Shown here: positions 34,598 through 43,681 of the stretch, piece by piece
Layout: the number at the start of each line of letters is the position of its first letter
Numbering within the stretch: position 1 is the stretch's first letter
The notes under the pieces: model-generated
The model's input: only the letters and a program-made list of their open reading frames with translations
Database searches by the model: none
What the model was told of the DNA's origin: nothing
Origin: Algoriphagus marincola DSM 16067
Lineage (GTDB): Bacteria > Bacteroidota > Bacteroidia > Cytophagales > Cyclobacteriaceae
NCBI RefSeq assembly: GCF_000429405.1
Contig: NZ_AUBU01000003.1
Coordinates: forward strand, 1 to 64,000
Reading direction: 5' to 3'
DNA: 64,000 nucleotides
Translations under genes and position numbers: made by a program

Positions 34598-35788
34598 TTA
34601 ACCATTCCAGGTTTTTAATTCTCCTTGATAAAGAGATTGATTGGCTAAGGCTACCAATTTGGCTGTATTTCCGGCGTTTTCAACATTACAAAGCGGAGTA
34701 GCCTTTTCTTCCAAACATCGATAATAATCCTCCAAGGCATAAATAGTCCCATCCTTGGTCGGTTCATCCACTAATTTGATCGCATTTCGATTTTCAGTCC
34801 AAGTGATGGGGGTAGCACCGGAAACACCATCTACTTCCTGGAGTTTTGCTTTAGCTTCAGGCTCAGGATAAAAAACTCCATCATTGGTAAGTAAAGAGAT
34901 TGTTCCTTCTGTTCCTTTGATTTTGAATGCATAGCCTTCGTATTGATTGCCACAGGTCGCTCCAAAATTTCCAACCATCCCCGCTTGCTCATAGCGCAGA
35001 GTCACCTGTACATTGTCAAAAGTCTCTCTTCCATCTTTGTAATAATCAATGCCTCCCGTGCCATAAATGCGATCAGGTACTGTATCAAAAGCCCAATTAA
35101 TGAAATCCATTTGGTGAGATAAGAGCTCAGCTACCAATCCACCAGAGTATTCCTTATACATCCTCCAATTGACTTGACGCTCAAATTCTGGCGAAGGAAC
35201 CGGTCTTCTCCAGCTAGCATTGCGATCCCATCGGGCAGAAACCTGAGTGATTTTACCCAACCAGCCTTTTTCGATATAATCTTTGACCTTGAAATAAAGC
35301 GGAGAGTAGCGATACTGATGACCAACTTGAATAGTTTGATTTGGATAATTTCTAACCAATTTCTGAAAGGCCTGAATCTCTTCCAAAGTAAAAAGCATGG
35401 TCTTTTCGAGATAAAGGTTTTTCCCTGCTTCTAAGACTGCTTTTGCATGTTCAAAATGAGCATTCAAAGGAGTAGAAACTACTACAGTATCAATTTCAGC
35501 ACTATCCAAAAGCTTTCTGTAATCTTGATGCACTTTCAAGTCAGGGTATTGTTCTGCAGCTGGTTGGGCACGAAAAGGAAGCACTTCGGCGATGGCTTTG
35601 ACCGAAAATTTGTCGGGCATTCTATTCATGACACGATGTAATCCTGAACCTCGGTCACCATAGCCAATTATTCCTACATGATAGATTTTCTTTCGCTTCT
35701 GGGTTAAAATGCTGGCACCGACACCCAATGGAAGACTGGAAACAGCCGCTGCTACTCCCGCTTTTTGTATAAAATCTCTTCGTTTCAA
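34598..35788 (-). CDS. Exported Gfo/Idh/MocA-family oxidoreductase (Tat-type signal)
   Basis: A 396-residue protein with an N-terminal 'MKRRDFIQKAGVAAAVSSLP', a twin-arginine-type signal as found on many Bacteroidota members of this family. The Rossmann motif 'HVGIIGYGDRGSGLHRVM' follows at about 37-54. The family motif is E128-K-T130 rather than EKP, so the lysine is kept. The C-terminal domain has 'GGLVAELLSHQMDFINWAF', which carries the usual catalytic-site histidine. Export to the periplasm with bound NAD(P) is the family expectation. Substrate unknown, probably a glycan-derived sugar. Confidence 0.88.
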   Translation of the reverse strand: MKRRDFIQKAGVAAAVSSLPLGVGASILTQKRKKIYHVGIIGYGDRGSGLHRVMNRMPDKFSVKAIAEVLPFRAQPAAEQYPDLKVHQDYRKLLDSAEIDTVVVSTPLNAHFEHAKAVLEAGKNLYLEKTMLFTLEEIQAFQKLVRNYPNQTIQVGHQYRYSPLYFKVKDYIEKGWLGKITQVSARWDRNASWRRPVPSPEFERQVNWRMYKEYSGGLVAELLSHQMDFINWAFDTVPDRIYGTGGIDYYKDGRETFDNVQVTLRYEQAGMVGNFGATCGNQYEGYAFKIKGTEGTISLLTNDGVFYPEPEAKAKLQEVDGVSGATPITWTENRNAIKLVDEPTKDGTIYALEDYYRCLEEKATPLCNVENAGNTAKLVALANQSLYQGELKTWNG

Positions 35789-35913
35789 TTCAATTATATT
35801 TTGGCTTTATATTAAGTTTTTATCTGGAAAAAAGTAAGGAAATATTGACTATTGGTCTAATAAATCACGAAATCGATTTTTCTAAACATTCAATAGAAGA
35901 GGCTTTCATTCAG

Positions 35914-35943
35914 TTGCAATTCACTTCTTTTAAAGTAATTTTG
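35914..35943 (+). promoter_or_regulatory. Promoter of glnS (Bacteroidota type)
   Basis: TTG at 35914-35916 and TAATTTTG at 35936-35943 are 19 bases apart, an exact match to the Bacteroidota -33 TTG and -7 TAnnTTTG pattern. Transcription would start about 6 bases downstream, leaving a very short leader before the start codon at 35958. Confidence 0.6.
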
Positions 35944-35957
35944 ACTTTCAATTATCT

Positions 35958-37997
35958 ATGATGAAAGAAACAGCAGAATCACTCAATTTTATAGAACATA
36001 TTATAGAGGAAGACTTGAAAAACGGTTTTCCTAAGGATAAACTTCGATTTCGCTTTCCTCCAGAACCTAATGGCTACCTTCATATTGGGCATGCAGCTTC
36101 AATTTGCCTTAATTTTGGTTTAGGAGAAAAATACAATGCTCCGGTAAATCTTCGGTTTGACGACACCAACCCAGCAAAAGAAGAACAAGAATATGTCGAT
36201 GCCATCAAACGGGATATTGCTTGGTTGGGATTTCAATGGGCCAATGAGTGCTATTCATCCGATTACTTTCAGCAATTGTATGATTGGGCGATCCAACTGA
36301 TCAAGGAAGGAATGGCCTACGTAGACCAACAAACCTCTGAGGAAATTGCTGCACAAAAAGGAACTCCAACTACCGCTGGAACGGATTCTCCATTTCGAAA
36401 CAGACCAATTGAAGAAAGTTTGGATTTGTTTGAGCGAATGAAGAATGGAGAGTTTGCTGCGGGATCCTATTTGCTACGTGCAAAAATTGACATGTCTTCG
36501 CCAAACATGCATATGCGTGATCCGATTCTTTATCGGATTGTAAATAAGCCACATCATCGTACAGGATCGGATTGGTGTATTTATCCCATGTATGATTGGG
36601 CACATGGCCAGTCCGACTATGTAGAGCAGGTTTCTCATTCACTTTGTACCTTGGAATTTAAGGCGCATAGAGAGCTCTATGATTGGTATTTGGATCAGAT
36701 TTATGACTCAAGCTTATTGAGACCCAAGCAGCGCGAATTTGCACGTCGCAACTTAAGCTATACTGTGATGAGCAAGCGCAAGCTTCTGGAGCTGGTCCAA
36801 AAAAACATTGTATCCGGCTGGGATGACCCTAGAATGCCTACCATTTCCGGTCTAAGAAGACGAGGATACACCCCTGATTCTATTCGGAAATTCAGTGATC
36901 TAGCAGGTATTTCAAAGCGGGATAATGTCACAGATGTGTCATTGCTTGAGTTTTGTATTCGGGAAGATTTAAATAAAACTGCTACCCGGGTAATGGGTGT
37001 TTTGAATCCAGTAAAATTGGTGATTACCAATTATCCAGAAGGAAAGTCAGAGATTCTTCAGATGGAGAATAACCCAGAGCAGGCTGATTCTGGTACGCAT
37101 GATGTGCCTTTCTCAAGAGAATTATACATTGAGCGGGAGGATTTTAAAGAAGATGGAGGAAAGAAGTTTTTTAGACTTTCCTTGGGAAATGAAGTTCGCT
37201 TGAAAAGTGCTTATATCATTAAGGCTGAATCAGTTGTAAAAGATGAATCAGGAGTTATTCAGGAAATTCATTGTACCTATGATCCAGAATCAAAATCAGG
37301 AAGCGGCACAGAAGCTAGCCAACGAAAAGTGAAAGGCACCTTGCATTGGGTTTCTATCGAGCATGCAATTCAGGCTGAAGTTCGGGAGTATGATCGTTTG
37401 TTTCTAGACGAAGCACCAGATAGCCATGAGGATAAGGGATTCTTGGATTTCATAAATCCTGAGTCTTTAAAGGTTATATCCAATGCGTTTCTGGAACCTC
37501 ACTTGGCCAATGCTACGATGGATGATAAGTATCAATTCCAACGATTAGGCTACTTCACCTTAGACTCAGACTCCAAGGATGGTAAACTGGTTTTTAATAA
37601 AACGGTGGGGTTGAAGGATACCTGGGCTAAGCAAAATACACCTCCCGCTCCAGCTAATCAGCCTAAGCAAAATCAAAATTCCTCTCCGCAAGGTCAGAAA
37701 AAGCCATTGAACGAGATTCAACAAATCAGTAAGAAGTTGACCAACTTCTCCGGAGATAAGTTGGAAACCGCCTTATCCTCCATCGCTACCCTAGCAGAGG
37801 AAATTTCATATGATGAATTAGAACCATTATTCAATACTGCAGCTAAGAAAGTTGGAACCCGAATCGGTGTGATGGTTGCCTTACGGGTTTTACTTGAAAA
37901 AGGTCAAGAGAAAACTTCAGCAGCTGCTGAATTCATTGCAAATGGAAAGGCTGATGATAATGAGATTTTGAGAGCAGAAGCGGAGAAGATTAATTGA
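35958..37997 (+). CDS. glnS: Glutaminyl-tRNA synthetase with a C-terminal extension
   Basis: A 679-residue class I tRNA synthetase that charges tRNA-Gln. The signature 'RFPPEPNGYLHIGHA' has HIGH at 42-45, and the KMSKS-type loop is 'VMSKRKLLELV' near 270. GlnRS-specific segments include 'FDDTNPAKEEQEYVDAI'. The anticodon-binding beta-barrels end near 555, where the E. coli enzyme (about 554 residues) also ends. Residues about 556-679 are extra: a Pro/Gln/Asn-rich linker ('APANQPKQNQNSSPQGQ') and a helical domain of about 100 residues. The extension may bind tRNA, like the YqeY-type tail of Deinococcus GlnRS (inference). Met2 at 35961 is an alternative start. Confidence 0.95.
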   Translation: MMKETAESLNFIEHIIEEDLKNGFPKDKLRFRFPPEPNGYLHIGHAASICLNFGLGEKYNAPVNLRFDDTNPAKEEQEYVDAIKRDIAWLGFQWANECYSSDYFQQLYDWAIQLIKEGMAYVDQQTSEEIAAQKGTPTTAGTDSPFRNRPIEESLDLFERMKNGEFAAGSYLLRAKIDMSSPNMHMRDPILYRIVNKPHHRTGSDWCIYPMYDWAHGQSDYVEQVSHSLCTLEFKAHRELYDWYLDQIYDSSLLRPKQREFARRNLSYTVMSKRKLLELVQKNIVSGWDDPRMPTISGLRRRGYTPDSIRKFSDLAGISKRDNVTDVSLLEFCIREDLNKTATRVMGVLNPVKLVITNYPEGKSEILQMENNPEQADSGTHDVPFSRELYIEREDFKEDGGKKFFRLSLGNEVRLKSAYIIKAESVVKDESGVIQEIHCTYDPESKSGSGTEASQRKVKGTLHWVSIEHAIQAEVREYDRLFLDEAPDSHEDKGFLDFINPESLKVISNAFLEPHLANATMDDKYQFQRLGYFTLDSDSKDGKLVFNKTVGLKDTWAKQNTPPAPANQPKQNQNSSPQGQKKPLNEIQQISKKLTNFSGDKLETALSSIATLAEEISYDELEPLFNTAAKKVGTRIGVMVALRVLLEKGQEKTSAAAEFIANGKADDNEILRAEAEKIN

Positions 37998-38242
37998 GAA
38001 ATTGAAATATATGATTGTCCGTAAAGATGCCATTAGCCTAATTTTCTTTTCTAAAAAAGACGGATCCGCGTCTGCAGACAGGACCCAGATGTCCGATGAC
38101 CGATGCCTGCATAAACCTATCATTTTAGCAGAATTTTAGCCATTCAGTTTTTCTACTGGTAAAAGCGGATATACATATTGAAATATCTGAATATTGAGTA
38201 ATTAATCTGTTCCAAAAAAGTATTTACCAATCAAAAAACAAA
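37998..38242. other. Convergent intergenic stretch after glnS
   Basis: The first 245 bases between glnS and the molybdoenzyme operon terminator hold no ORF. A small GC-rich patch at about 38060-38110 contains the partly repeated words 'gtccgatgac' and 'ccgatgcc'. I see no terminator for glnS itself. Confidence 0.3.
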
Positions 38243-38270
38243 AAGCCTCTAGAGTCAAATCTAGAGGCTT
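38243..38270 (-). terminator. Terminator of the molybdopterin oxidoreductase operon
   Basis: A perfect 11-bp stem (AAGCCTCTAGA at 38243-38253 with TCTAGAGGCTT at 38260-38270) and a 6-base loop. On the minus strand it runs into a T-rich tail made by the A-rich run at 38232-38244. It lies about 70 bases after the stop of the large subunit gene. Confidence 0.75.
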
Positions 38271-38337
38271 AATCATTTAATCTTTTTGCTTCGATTGGAT
38301 TAATTTTAAAATTTTTCAATCTTTTAATTTTCCAATT

Positions 38338-40500
38338 TTAGGACCTTCGGATTTCAAGTTTCACATCGGAAAATTCCTTTTGCTCAATGAACGGTTGACT
38401 TCGAAGTCTTCTACCTGTCGCTGCAAATATGGCGTTGGCAATGGCACCACCTGTAGGTGGAAGAGCAGGCTCTCCCAGACCAGTTGGATCATATCCAGAA
38501 TCTACGAAGTGAGTTTCAATTTCCGGAACTTCCTTCATTCGGATCAATCTGTATAAATCGTAGTTTCGCTGCTTAGGCACACCGTTTTCAAAGGTAAGAT
38601 TCGTATACATTGCATGCCCCATTCCGTCTACGATTCCTCCTCGAACCTGATGGTTTGCGCCAGTAGGATTTACGACCATTCCACAATCGGTCACAGCCGT
38701 TATCTTCTTCAAAACAGGTGAACCACCCTCCATCTCGATATCTGCCACTTGCGCTACATAGGATCGATGTGAGAAATAAACACTAAAGCCCTGTTTCACA
38801 TTTGAGTTTTTACCCCAATTGGATTTTTCCGCAGCAGTTTTAACCACTCCAATCATTCGGTCCACATCATAGCCTAATCTTCCCACAGGATTATTTTTGG
38901 CTCGATCTAGTAGTTCTAATCTAAATGCAACTGGGTCCTTTCCTGCTTCCAAAGCCACTTCATCTAAGAAGCTTTGCTCTGCATAGGCCAGGAAGTTGGT
39001 AATTGGAGCTCTCCAAGCATTGGTAGTGATGCTAGAGTCGTAATTGATATTTTCGATTAATAAATTATCAACAGCTCCGGAAGGGAAGTTATTCTCCCGA
39101 GTGGAATTACCCGCATTCATCCCTACTCCACGAAGCTTGTATCCAATCATGGTTCCACTTTCATCCAATGCCGCCTCAAATCGATATCTAACTGCTGGTC
39201 TGTAAGCTCCTCCAGTGAGTTCATCTTCTCTACTCCAAGTAAGTTTCACCGGAGCATTGATGGCTTTAGAAATATGTACCGCCTCTTCGACAAAGTCTGC
39301 ACGAAGTCTTCGGCCAAATCCACCTCCCAAACGGGTAATTTCTACCGTTAGATTTTCGGCAGGAATTCCAAGGATTTGGGCAGCAGTTTGTCTAGCTCGA
39401 TCAGGAGTTTGCGTAGGACCAATCAGCTCGCAACGATCTCCTTGCACATGTGCAAAGAAGTTTTCCGGCTCCATAGGTGAATGCGCTAAAAATGGACATT
39501 GATATTCTGCACTCACCACTTTTGCCGCATTGGCAAATGCCGATTTAACATTTCCGTCTTCTCTCCTTACTTCCGCTTTGCCATTGGCAATTAGATCCTG
39601 GAATATTCGATCATGGTCAGCAGTGCTTTCTACAGTTCCGTCAGGCTCATATTCTACTCGAAGCAATTTTTTAGCTTTCAGCAAAGGCCAAGTAGAGTCC
39701 CCTACCACTGCTACAGAATTACCGAACGTGACTACATCGGTCACTCCTGCCACTGCTCTGGCAGCGCCATCTTCCACAGATTTGATTTTCATTCCAAAAG
39801 GAGCGCGCTGTACCATAGCATGCTTCATTCCCTCTCGGTAGAAATCCAATCCAAAGAGTGGTTTTCCGGTATAAATTTCACGGGCATCCACATTTTTCAC
39901 TGGAGTGCCTATGATTTTAAAATCTTTTTTATCCTTTAAAGTAACCTCTTCAGGTGTCTCCATCTGAGCTGCCTCTCCTACAAATTCTCCGAAATGACCA
40001 GATTTTCCGGAGCCTTTGTGGGAAATGATTCCATTCTCGACACTAATCTCCTCAGCGGGTACATTCCAGGCTTTTGCAGCAGCCGCTACCAAGACATACT
40101 TTGCTGTAGCCCCTGCTTTTCTAAGCCTTTCCCAGCTATGAGGCATGGCTCCTGATCCACCCGTAAGTTGGCGATCGTATTTTTCCGTATCCAGGTTGGC
40201 CTGCAAAACTCGGACTTTTGACCAGTCTGCATCGAGCTCTTCAGCCACGACCATAGGAAAAGAGGTTTTTATATTTTGTCCCAATTCAGGATTAGGGGAA
40301 TAAATCACCACATCTCCGGATGGAGCTATCGAAAGATATGCATTGAAGTTTTTTGCATTGGCAAGTACCTGCTCGGTACTCAAAACCTCGACCTTCGGGC
40401 TATCACAGCTAGACCAGTTGAATCCTATAAATAATCCACCAGCAGTTAAGCCAGCAGCTTTTAAGAAGTCTCTTCTACTTTCTCTTTTTACAGTTTTCAT
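38338..40500 (-). CDS. Molybdopterin oxidoreductase large subunit, IorB/xanthine dehydrogenase family
   Basis: A 720-residue molybdopterin-binding subunit of the isoquinoline 1-oxidoreductase/aldehyde dehydrogenase type. I start it at the ATG at 40500, two bases after the small subunit stop, which gives a clear Tat signal (ESRRDFLKAAGLTAGGLFIG); the frame stays open upstream to 40566 inside the small subunit gene. Family segments include 'GELGQNIKTSFPMVVAEELD'-like 'PELGQNIKTSFPM', 'RLGGGFGRRLRADFVEEA' and 'GEPALPPTGGAIANAIFAATG' with the catalytic Glu region. It would act in the periplasm, oxidising an aldehyde or N-heterocycle by hydroxylation. XdhC and MobA-like proteins at 31015-32720 probably mature its cofactor. 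Confidence 0.9.
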   Translation of the reverse strand: MKTVKRESRRDFLKAAGLTAGGLFIGFNWSSCDSPKVEVLSTEQVLANAKNFNAYLSIAPSGDVVIYSPNPELGQNIKTSFPMVVAEELDADWSKVRVLQANLDTEKYDRQLTGGSGAMPHSWERLRKAGATAKYVLVAAAAKAWNVPAEEISVENGIISHKGSGKSGHFGEFVGEAAQMETPEEVTLKDKKDFKIIGTPVKNVDAREIYTGKPLFGLDFYREGMKHAMVQRAPFGMKIKSVEDGAARAVAGVTDVVTFGNSVAVVGDSTWPLLKAKKLLRVEYEPDGTVESTADHDRIFQDLIANGKAEVRREDGNVKSAFANAAKVVSAEYQCPFLAHSPMEPENFFAHVQGDRCELIGPTQTPDRARQTAAQILGIPAENLTVEITRLGGGFGRRLRADFVEEAVHISKAINAPVKLTWSREDELTGGAYRPAVRYRFEAALDESGTMIGYKLRGVGMNAGNSTRENNFPSGAVDNLLIENINYDSSITTNAWRAPITNFLAYAEQSFLDEVALEAGKDPVAFRLELLDRAKNNPVGRLGYDVDRMIGVVKTAAEKSNWGKNSNVKQGFSVYFSHRSYVAQVADIEMEGGSPVLKKITAVTDCGMVVNPTGANHQVRGGIVDGMGHAMYTNLTFENGVPKQRNYDLYRLIRMKEVPEIETHFVDSGYDPTGLGEPALPPTGGAIANAIFAATGRRLRSQPFIEQKEFSDVKLEIRRS

Positions 40501-40502
40501 AA

Positions 40503-40961
40503 TTACATGTTTTTGGCTGCCTCTGCTACTGCTTCGCGAATCTTGTGATAGGTACCACAGCGACAAATGTTTCTGTTCATCGCATTGTCAATTTCCTCCA
40601 TACTGGGATTAGGATTTTGCTTCAAAAAAGCCACCGCTTGCATAATCTGTCCTCCTTGACAGTAGCCACATTGTGCCACATCTACTTCCTCCCATGCTTT
40701 TTGTACGGGGTGATCACCGTTTTCTGATAGCCCCTCAATGGTCGTTACCTCGGAGTTACCCACACTTGAGATGGGGGTCACACATGAAAAAGTAGGATTG
40801 CCATTCAGATGAACAGTACATGCACCACATTGGGCGATACCACATGAAAATTTTGTACCTACTAGTCCCAGGTGATCACGAAGTACCCACAACAAAGGAG
40901 TGTCATCTTCTACGTCCACCTGATGACTCTTTCCATTTACTTTAAGATTGAAACTGGCCAT
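40503..40961 (-). CDS. [2Fe-2S] small subunit of the molybdopterin oxidoreductase (IorA type)
   Basis: A 152-residue iron-sulfur protein. The plant-ferredoxin-type cluster uses Cys40, Cys45, Cys48 and Cys60 ('[23 protein letters not shown]'-region), and the second cluster uses Cys98, Cys101, Cys133 and Cys135 ('QCGYCQGGQ', '[15 protein letters not shown]'). It passes electrons from the large subunit to an acceptor. It has no signal of its own, so it probably crosses the membrane bound to the Tat-carrying large subunit, as known for this family. First gene of the two-gene operon. Confidence 0.93.
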   Translation of the reverse strand: MASFNLKVNGKSHQVDVEDDTPLLWVLRDHLGLVGTKFSCGIAQCGACTVHLNGNPTFSCVTPISSVGNSEVTTIEGLSENGDHPVQKAWEEVDVAQCGYCQGGQIMQAVAFLKQNPNPSMEEIDNAMNRNICRCGTYHKIREAVAEAAKNM

Positions 40962-41154
40962 GGTTCTTTTTTTTAGGTAAGTTACAAAAAATCAAGTAGC
41001 TGAAAATGCCATTGATGGAATTATACCCTGAAAAAGATCAGAAAACTTCTTTACCCACTTTCGGTTTATGAGACTAATCTATCTGGGATTTATTTGGAGG
41101 TAAAATCGGTTTAATATTTGCCCGTCAATCAAATCTCTTCAATCCAAAAGAAAA

Positions 41155-42276
41155 GTGATTCGAAATATTATTCTAATTCCCGTAGGCTTTATTTTTAGCC
41201 TAATTCTTTTTGTGGCGCTTTTTCTAAATCTTAATCCACAGTTTGGAGCTAATCCAAGCAAAGAACAAGTTCAAGAATTCGAAAAGCTTCCGCATTATAG
41301 TGATGGGAAATTTCAAAATCTGATTCCTACTGAAATGAGTATGGGCTTTGCCAAAGCCATCAAACTCCTACCTGAATTCTTCAAGTCAGATCCTTCTCGT
41401 CAACCGGATTTTGAATTACCTGTTCAAAAGGTAGATTCACTGGATTTAATAAACTCCCAAAATTCTCGACTTATTTGGTTTGGACATTCGGCCTTTTTGC
41501 TTCAGCTAGCCGGAAAAAATATTTTGTTGGACCCGATGTTCGGGGATGTCCCTGCTCCGCATCCATGGCTTGGGAATAAGCGGTTTTACGATGAATTACC
41601 CATTGAGGTGGAGCAATTGCCGATTATTGATATGGTGTTCTTTTCTCATGATCATTACGATCATTTGGATTATGAATCGGTACAACGTCTGATCCCTAAA
41701 ACCAGAATGTTTTATGTCCCCTTGGGAGTTGGCGCGCATTTGGAGCGATGGGGTGTGTCTCGTGAAAACATCCAAGAACTAGATTGGTGGGAGGAAGATT
41801 CCTATGAAGGAGTTTCAGTAGCATTTACTCCAAGTAGACACTTTTCAGGCCGTGGCTTGTCCAATCGATTTAGTACGCTCTGGGGATCTTGGGTGATTTC
41901 TACCGGATCAGAAAATATATTTTTCAGTGGTGATGGTGGCTATGGACCTCATTTTCAGGAAATCGGTGATAAATACGGGCCTTTTGATTTGGCCCTTTTG
42001 GAATGTGGTCAATACAATGAAAATTGGAAAGAAATCCACTTGATGCCTGAGGAGACCGCACAGGCTGGTCTGGATTTGCGTGCCAAACAAATTATGCCAA
42101 TACATTGGGGAGCATTTCGACTAGCTATGCACAGTTGGACAGATCCCATTGACCGGCTATTGCCAAAAGCTGAAGAGCTTAATGTAAAAGTCCGAACACC
42201 AATGATCGGCTCATTCCTTTATTTCAATGAGGAACAATCTCAAAACAGCAAATGGTGGCTAAAGCCTTCTGAGTAA
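41155..42276 (+). CDS. Membrane-anchored MBL-fold metallohydrolase (NAPE-PLD/UlaG-like)
   Basis: A 373-residue metallo-beta-lactamase-fold protein. An N-terminal membrane helix (about 4-24) anchors it. The zinc motif is 'FFSHDHYDHLDYES' (HxHxDH), with later ligands in 'TPSRHFSGRG', 'FSGDGGYG' and 'IMPIHWGAFRLAMHSW'. This pattern fits the family that includes N-acyl-phosphatidylethanolamine phospholipase D and L-ascorbate-6-phosphate lactonase; the length and C-terminal histidines favour the NAPE-PLD-like side. The start is GTG at 41155. Single gene; substrate not established. Confidence 0.88.
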   Translation: MIRNIILIPVGFIFSLILFVALFLNLNPQFGANPSKEQVQEFEKLPHYSDGKFQNLIPTEMSMGFAKAIKLLPEFFKSDPSRQPDFELPVQKVDSLDLINSQNSRLIWFGHSAFLLQLAGKNILLDPMFGDVPAPHPWLGNKRFYDELPIEVEQLPIIDMVFFSHDHYDHLDYESVQRLIPKTRMFYVPLGVGAHLERWGVSRENIQELDWWEEDSYEGVSVAFTPSRHFSGRGLSNRFSTLWGSWVISTGSENIFFSGDGGYGPHFQEIGDKYGPFDLALLECGQYNENWKEIHLMPEETAQAGLDLRAKQIMPIHWGAFRLAMHSWTDPIDRLLPKAEELNVKVRTPMIGSFLYFNEEQSQNSKWWLKPSE

Positions 42277-42417
42277 AAGACATTCGGTCTATTTCATTAC
42301 CAGCTAAAAAAAATCAAGGTCAAGCTAGAAGATAAATGAATACACTTCTTTGTTCGATTATTAAGCATTTTTCCTAATTTGAAACTTTGTTTAACATCAA
42401 ATAAAACCTAAAAACCT

Positions 42418-43566
42418 ATGTCTCAAAAAATCAATGCAGCCATCGTCGGAACAGGATTTATCGGTCCGGCCCACTTGGAGGCGCTTAGAAGAATTCCAAA
42501 TATTGAAGTAATTGGCCTGGTTGAGGTCACTCAAGAGTTAGCCGATGAAAAAGCAGCTTTATTGGGAATTCCTAAAGCTTACACTTTTGAAGAGATGCTG
42601 AAAGATTCGGATATCCATGTAGTCCATATCTGTACTCCTAATTTTCTTCATTATCCACAAACCAAGGCTGTATTAGAAGCAGGCAAGCATGTGATTTGCG
42701 AAAAGCCTTTGGCTGTAAAAATTGATGAAGCAGAAGAGTTGGTAGAACTTGCTGCTGAGAAAGGACTGGTTAATGCCGTGCATTTCAACCTTCGCTACTA
42801 CCCCATGGTCAGACAAATGAAGACTATGCGAGAAAAAGGAGAACTGGGTGAAGTCTACAGTATTATGGGATCCTATTTGCAGGATTGGCTATTTTTAAAG
42901 ACAGACTATAACTGGAGATTGGAACCTGACAAATCCGGTGATTCTCGCGCTATTGCCGACATTGGTTCCCACTTATTGGATATCACTGAATACGTGACCG
43001 GACTGAAAATCACAGAAGTATTAGCTGACTTCTCTACGGTTCATAAAACCCGATTGAAGCCTCTGAAAGCCATTGAGACCTATTCTGGCAAAATGCTTAC
43101 CATGGATGATTATGAAGAAGTTCCAATCAATACTGAGGACCATGCTACCGTGCTATTGCGTTTTGATAATGGATCGAAAGGCTCAATCACTGTATCCCAG
43201 GTCAATGCAGGACGAAAGAACCGATTAAACATCGAAATTGCAGGTTCTAAGTCTAATTTTGAATTTAATTCAGAGCGACCTAATGAGCTTTGGATAGGCA
43301 AAAGAGAGACAGCAAATGGTCATCTGATGAAAGATCCGGCATTGTTTCATCCAGAAGCTTCAGCCCTGATTTCTTTCCCTGGAGGCCATAATGAAGGTTT
43401 CCCTGATACATCTAAGCAAATGTTTAAGGAAGTGTATGCGGCAGTCCGAGAAGGAAAACAACCTGATTCGCCATCATTCCCGACCTTCGCTGATGGATTA
43501 AGGGAGCTAATTATCGGTGAGCGAATTATCGATAGTAATAAATCCCAATCATGGGTTAAAGTTTAA
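42418..43566 (+). CDS. Gfo/Idh/MocA-family oxidoreductase
   Basis: A 382-residue cytosolic NAD(P)-dependent dehydrogenase. The glycine motif is 'AAIVGTGFIGPAHLEAL' (about 8-24). The canonical catalytic motif 'CEKPLAV' is present, unlike in the two other family members in this window. 'SGDSRAIADIGSHLLDITEYVTG' gives the conserved Asp and His of the substrate site. The substrate is probably a sugar or inositol derivative. It is a single gene closed by a strong terminator. Confidence 0.9.
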   Translation: MSQKINAAIVGTGFIGPAHLEALRRIPNIEVIGLVEVTQELADEKAALLGIPKAYTFEEMLKDSDIHVVHICTPNFLHYPQTKAVLEAGKHVICEKPLAVKIDEAEELVELAAEKGLVNAVHFNLRYYPMVRQMKTMREKGELGEVYSIMGSYLQDWLFLKTDYNWRLEPDKSGDSRAIADIGSHLLDITEYVTGLKITEVLADFSTVHKTRLKPLKAIETYSGKMLTMDDYEEVPINTEDHATVLLRFDNGSKGSITVSQVNAGRKNRLNIEIAGSKSNFEFNSERPNELWIGKRETANGHLMKDPALFHPEASALISFPGGHNEGFPDTSKQMFKEVYAAVREGKQPDSPSFPTFADGLRELIIGERIIDSNKSQSWVKV

Positions 43567-43573
43567 TTTACTT

Positions 43574-43609
43574 AGGTTTAGGGAATACGCGAATTCCCTA
43601 AACCTTTTT
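43574..43609 (+). terminator. Terminator of the Gfo/Idh/MocA gene
   Basis: A perfect 13-bp stem (AGGTTTAGGGAAT at 43574-43586 with ATTCCCTAAACCT at 43593-43605), a 6-base loop and a T-tract at 43605-43609. It starts 7 bases after the stop codon. Confidence 0.85.
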
Positions 43610-43681
43610 AATAATTGTCAGTACAAACCTTTATATAATTATTTTAACCCTTTAATTTCACTATCACTAAATCACATAACC

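Noticed and set aside
43517..43681. A 55-residue N-terminal extension of the DUF2911 protein
   Set aside because: It overlaps the end of the previous gene and its terminator, and would bury the signal peptide that begins at 43682.
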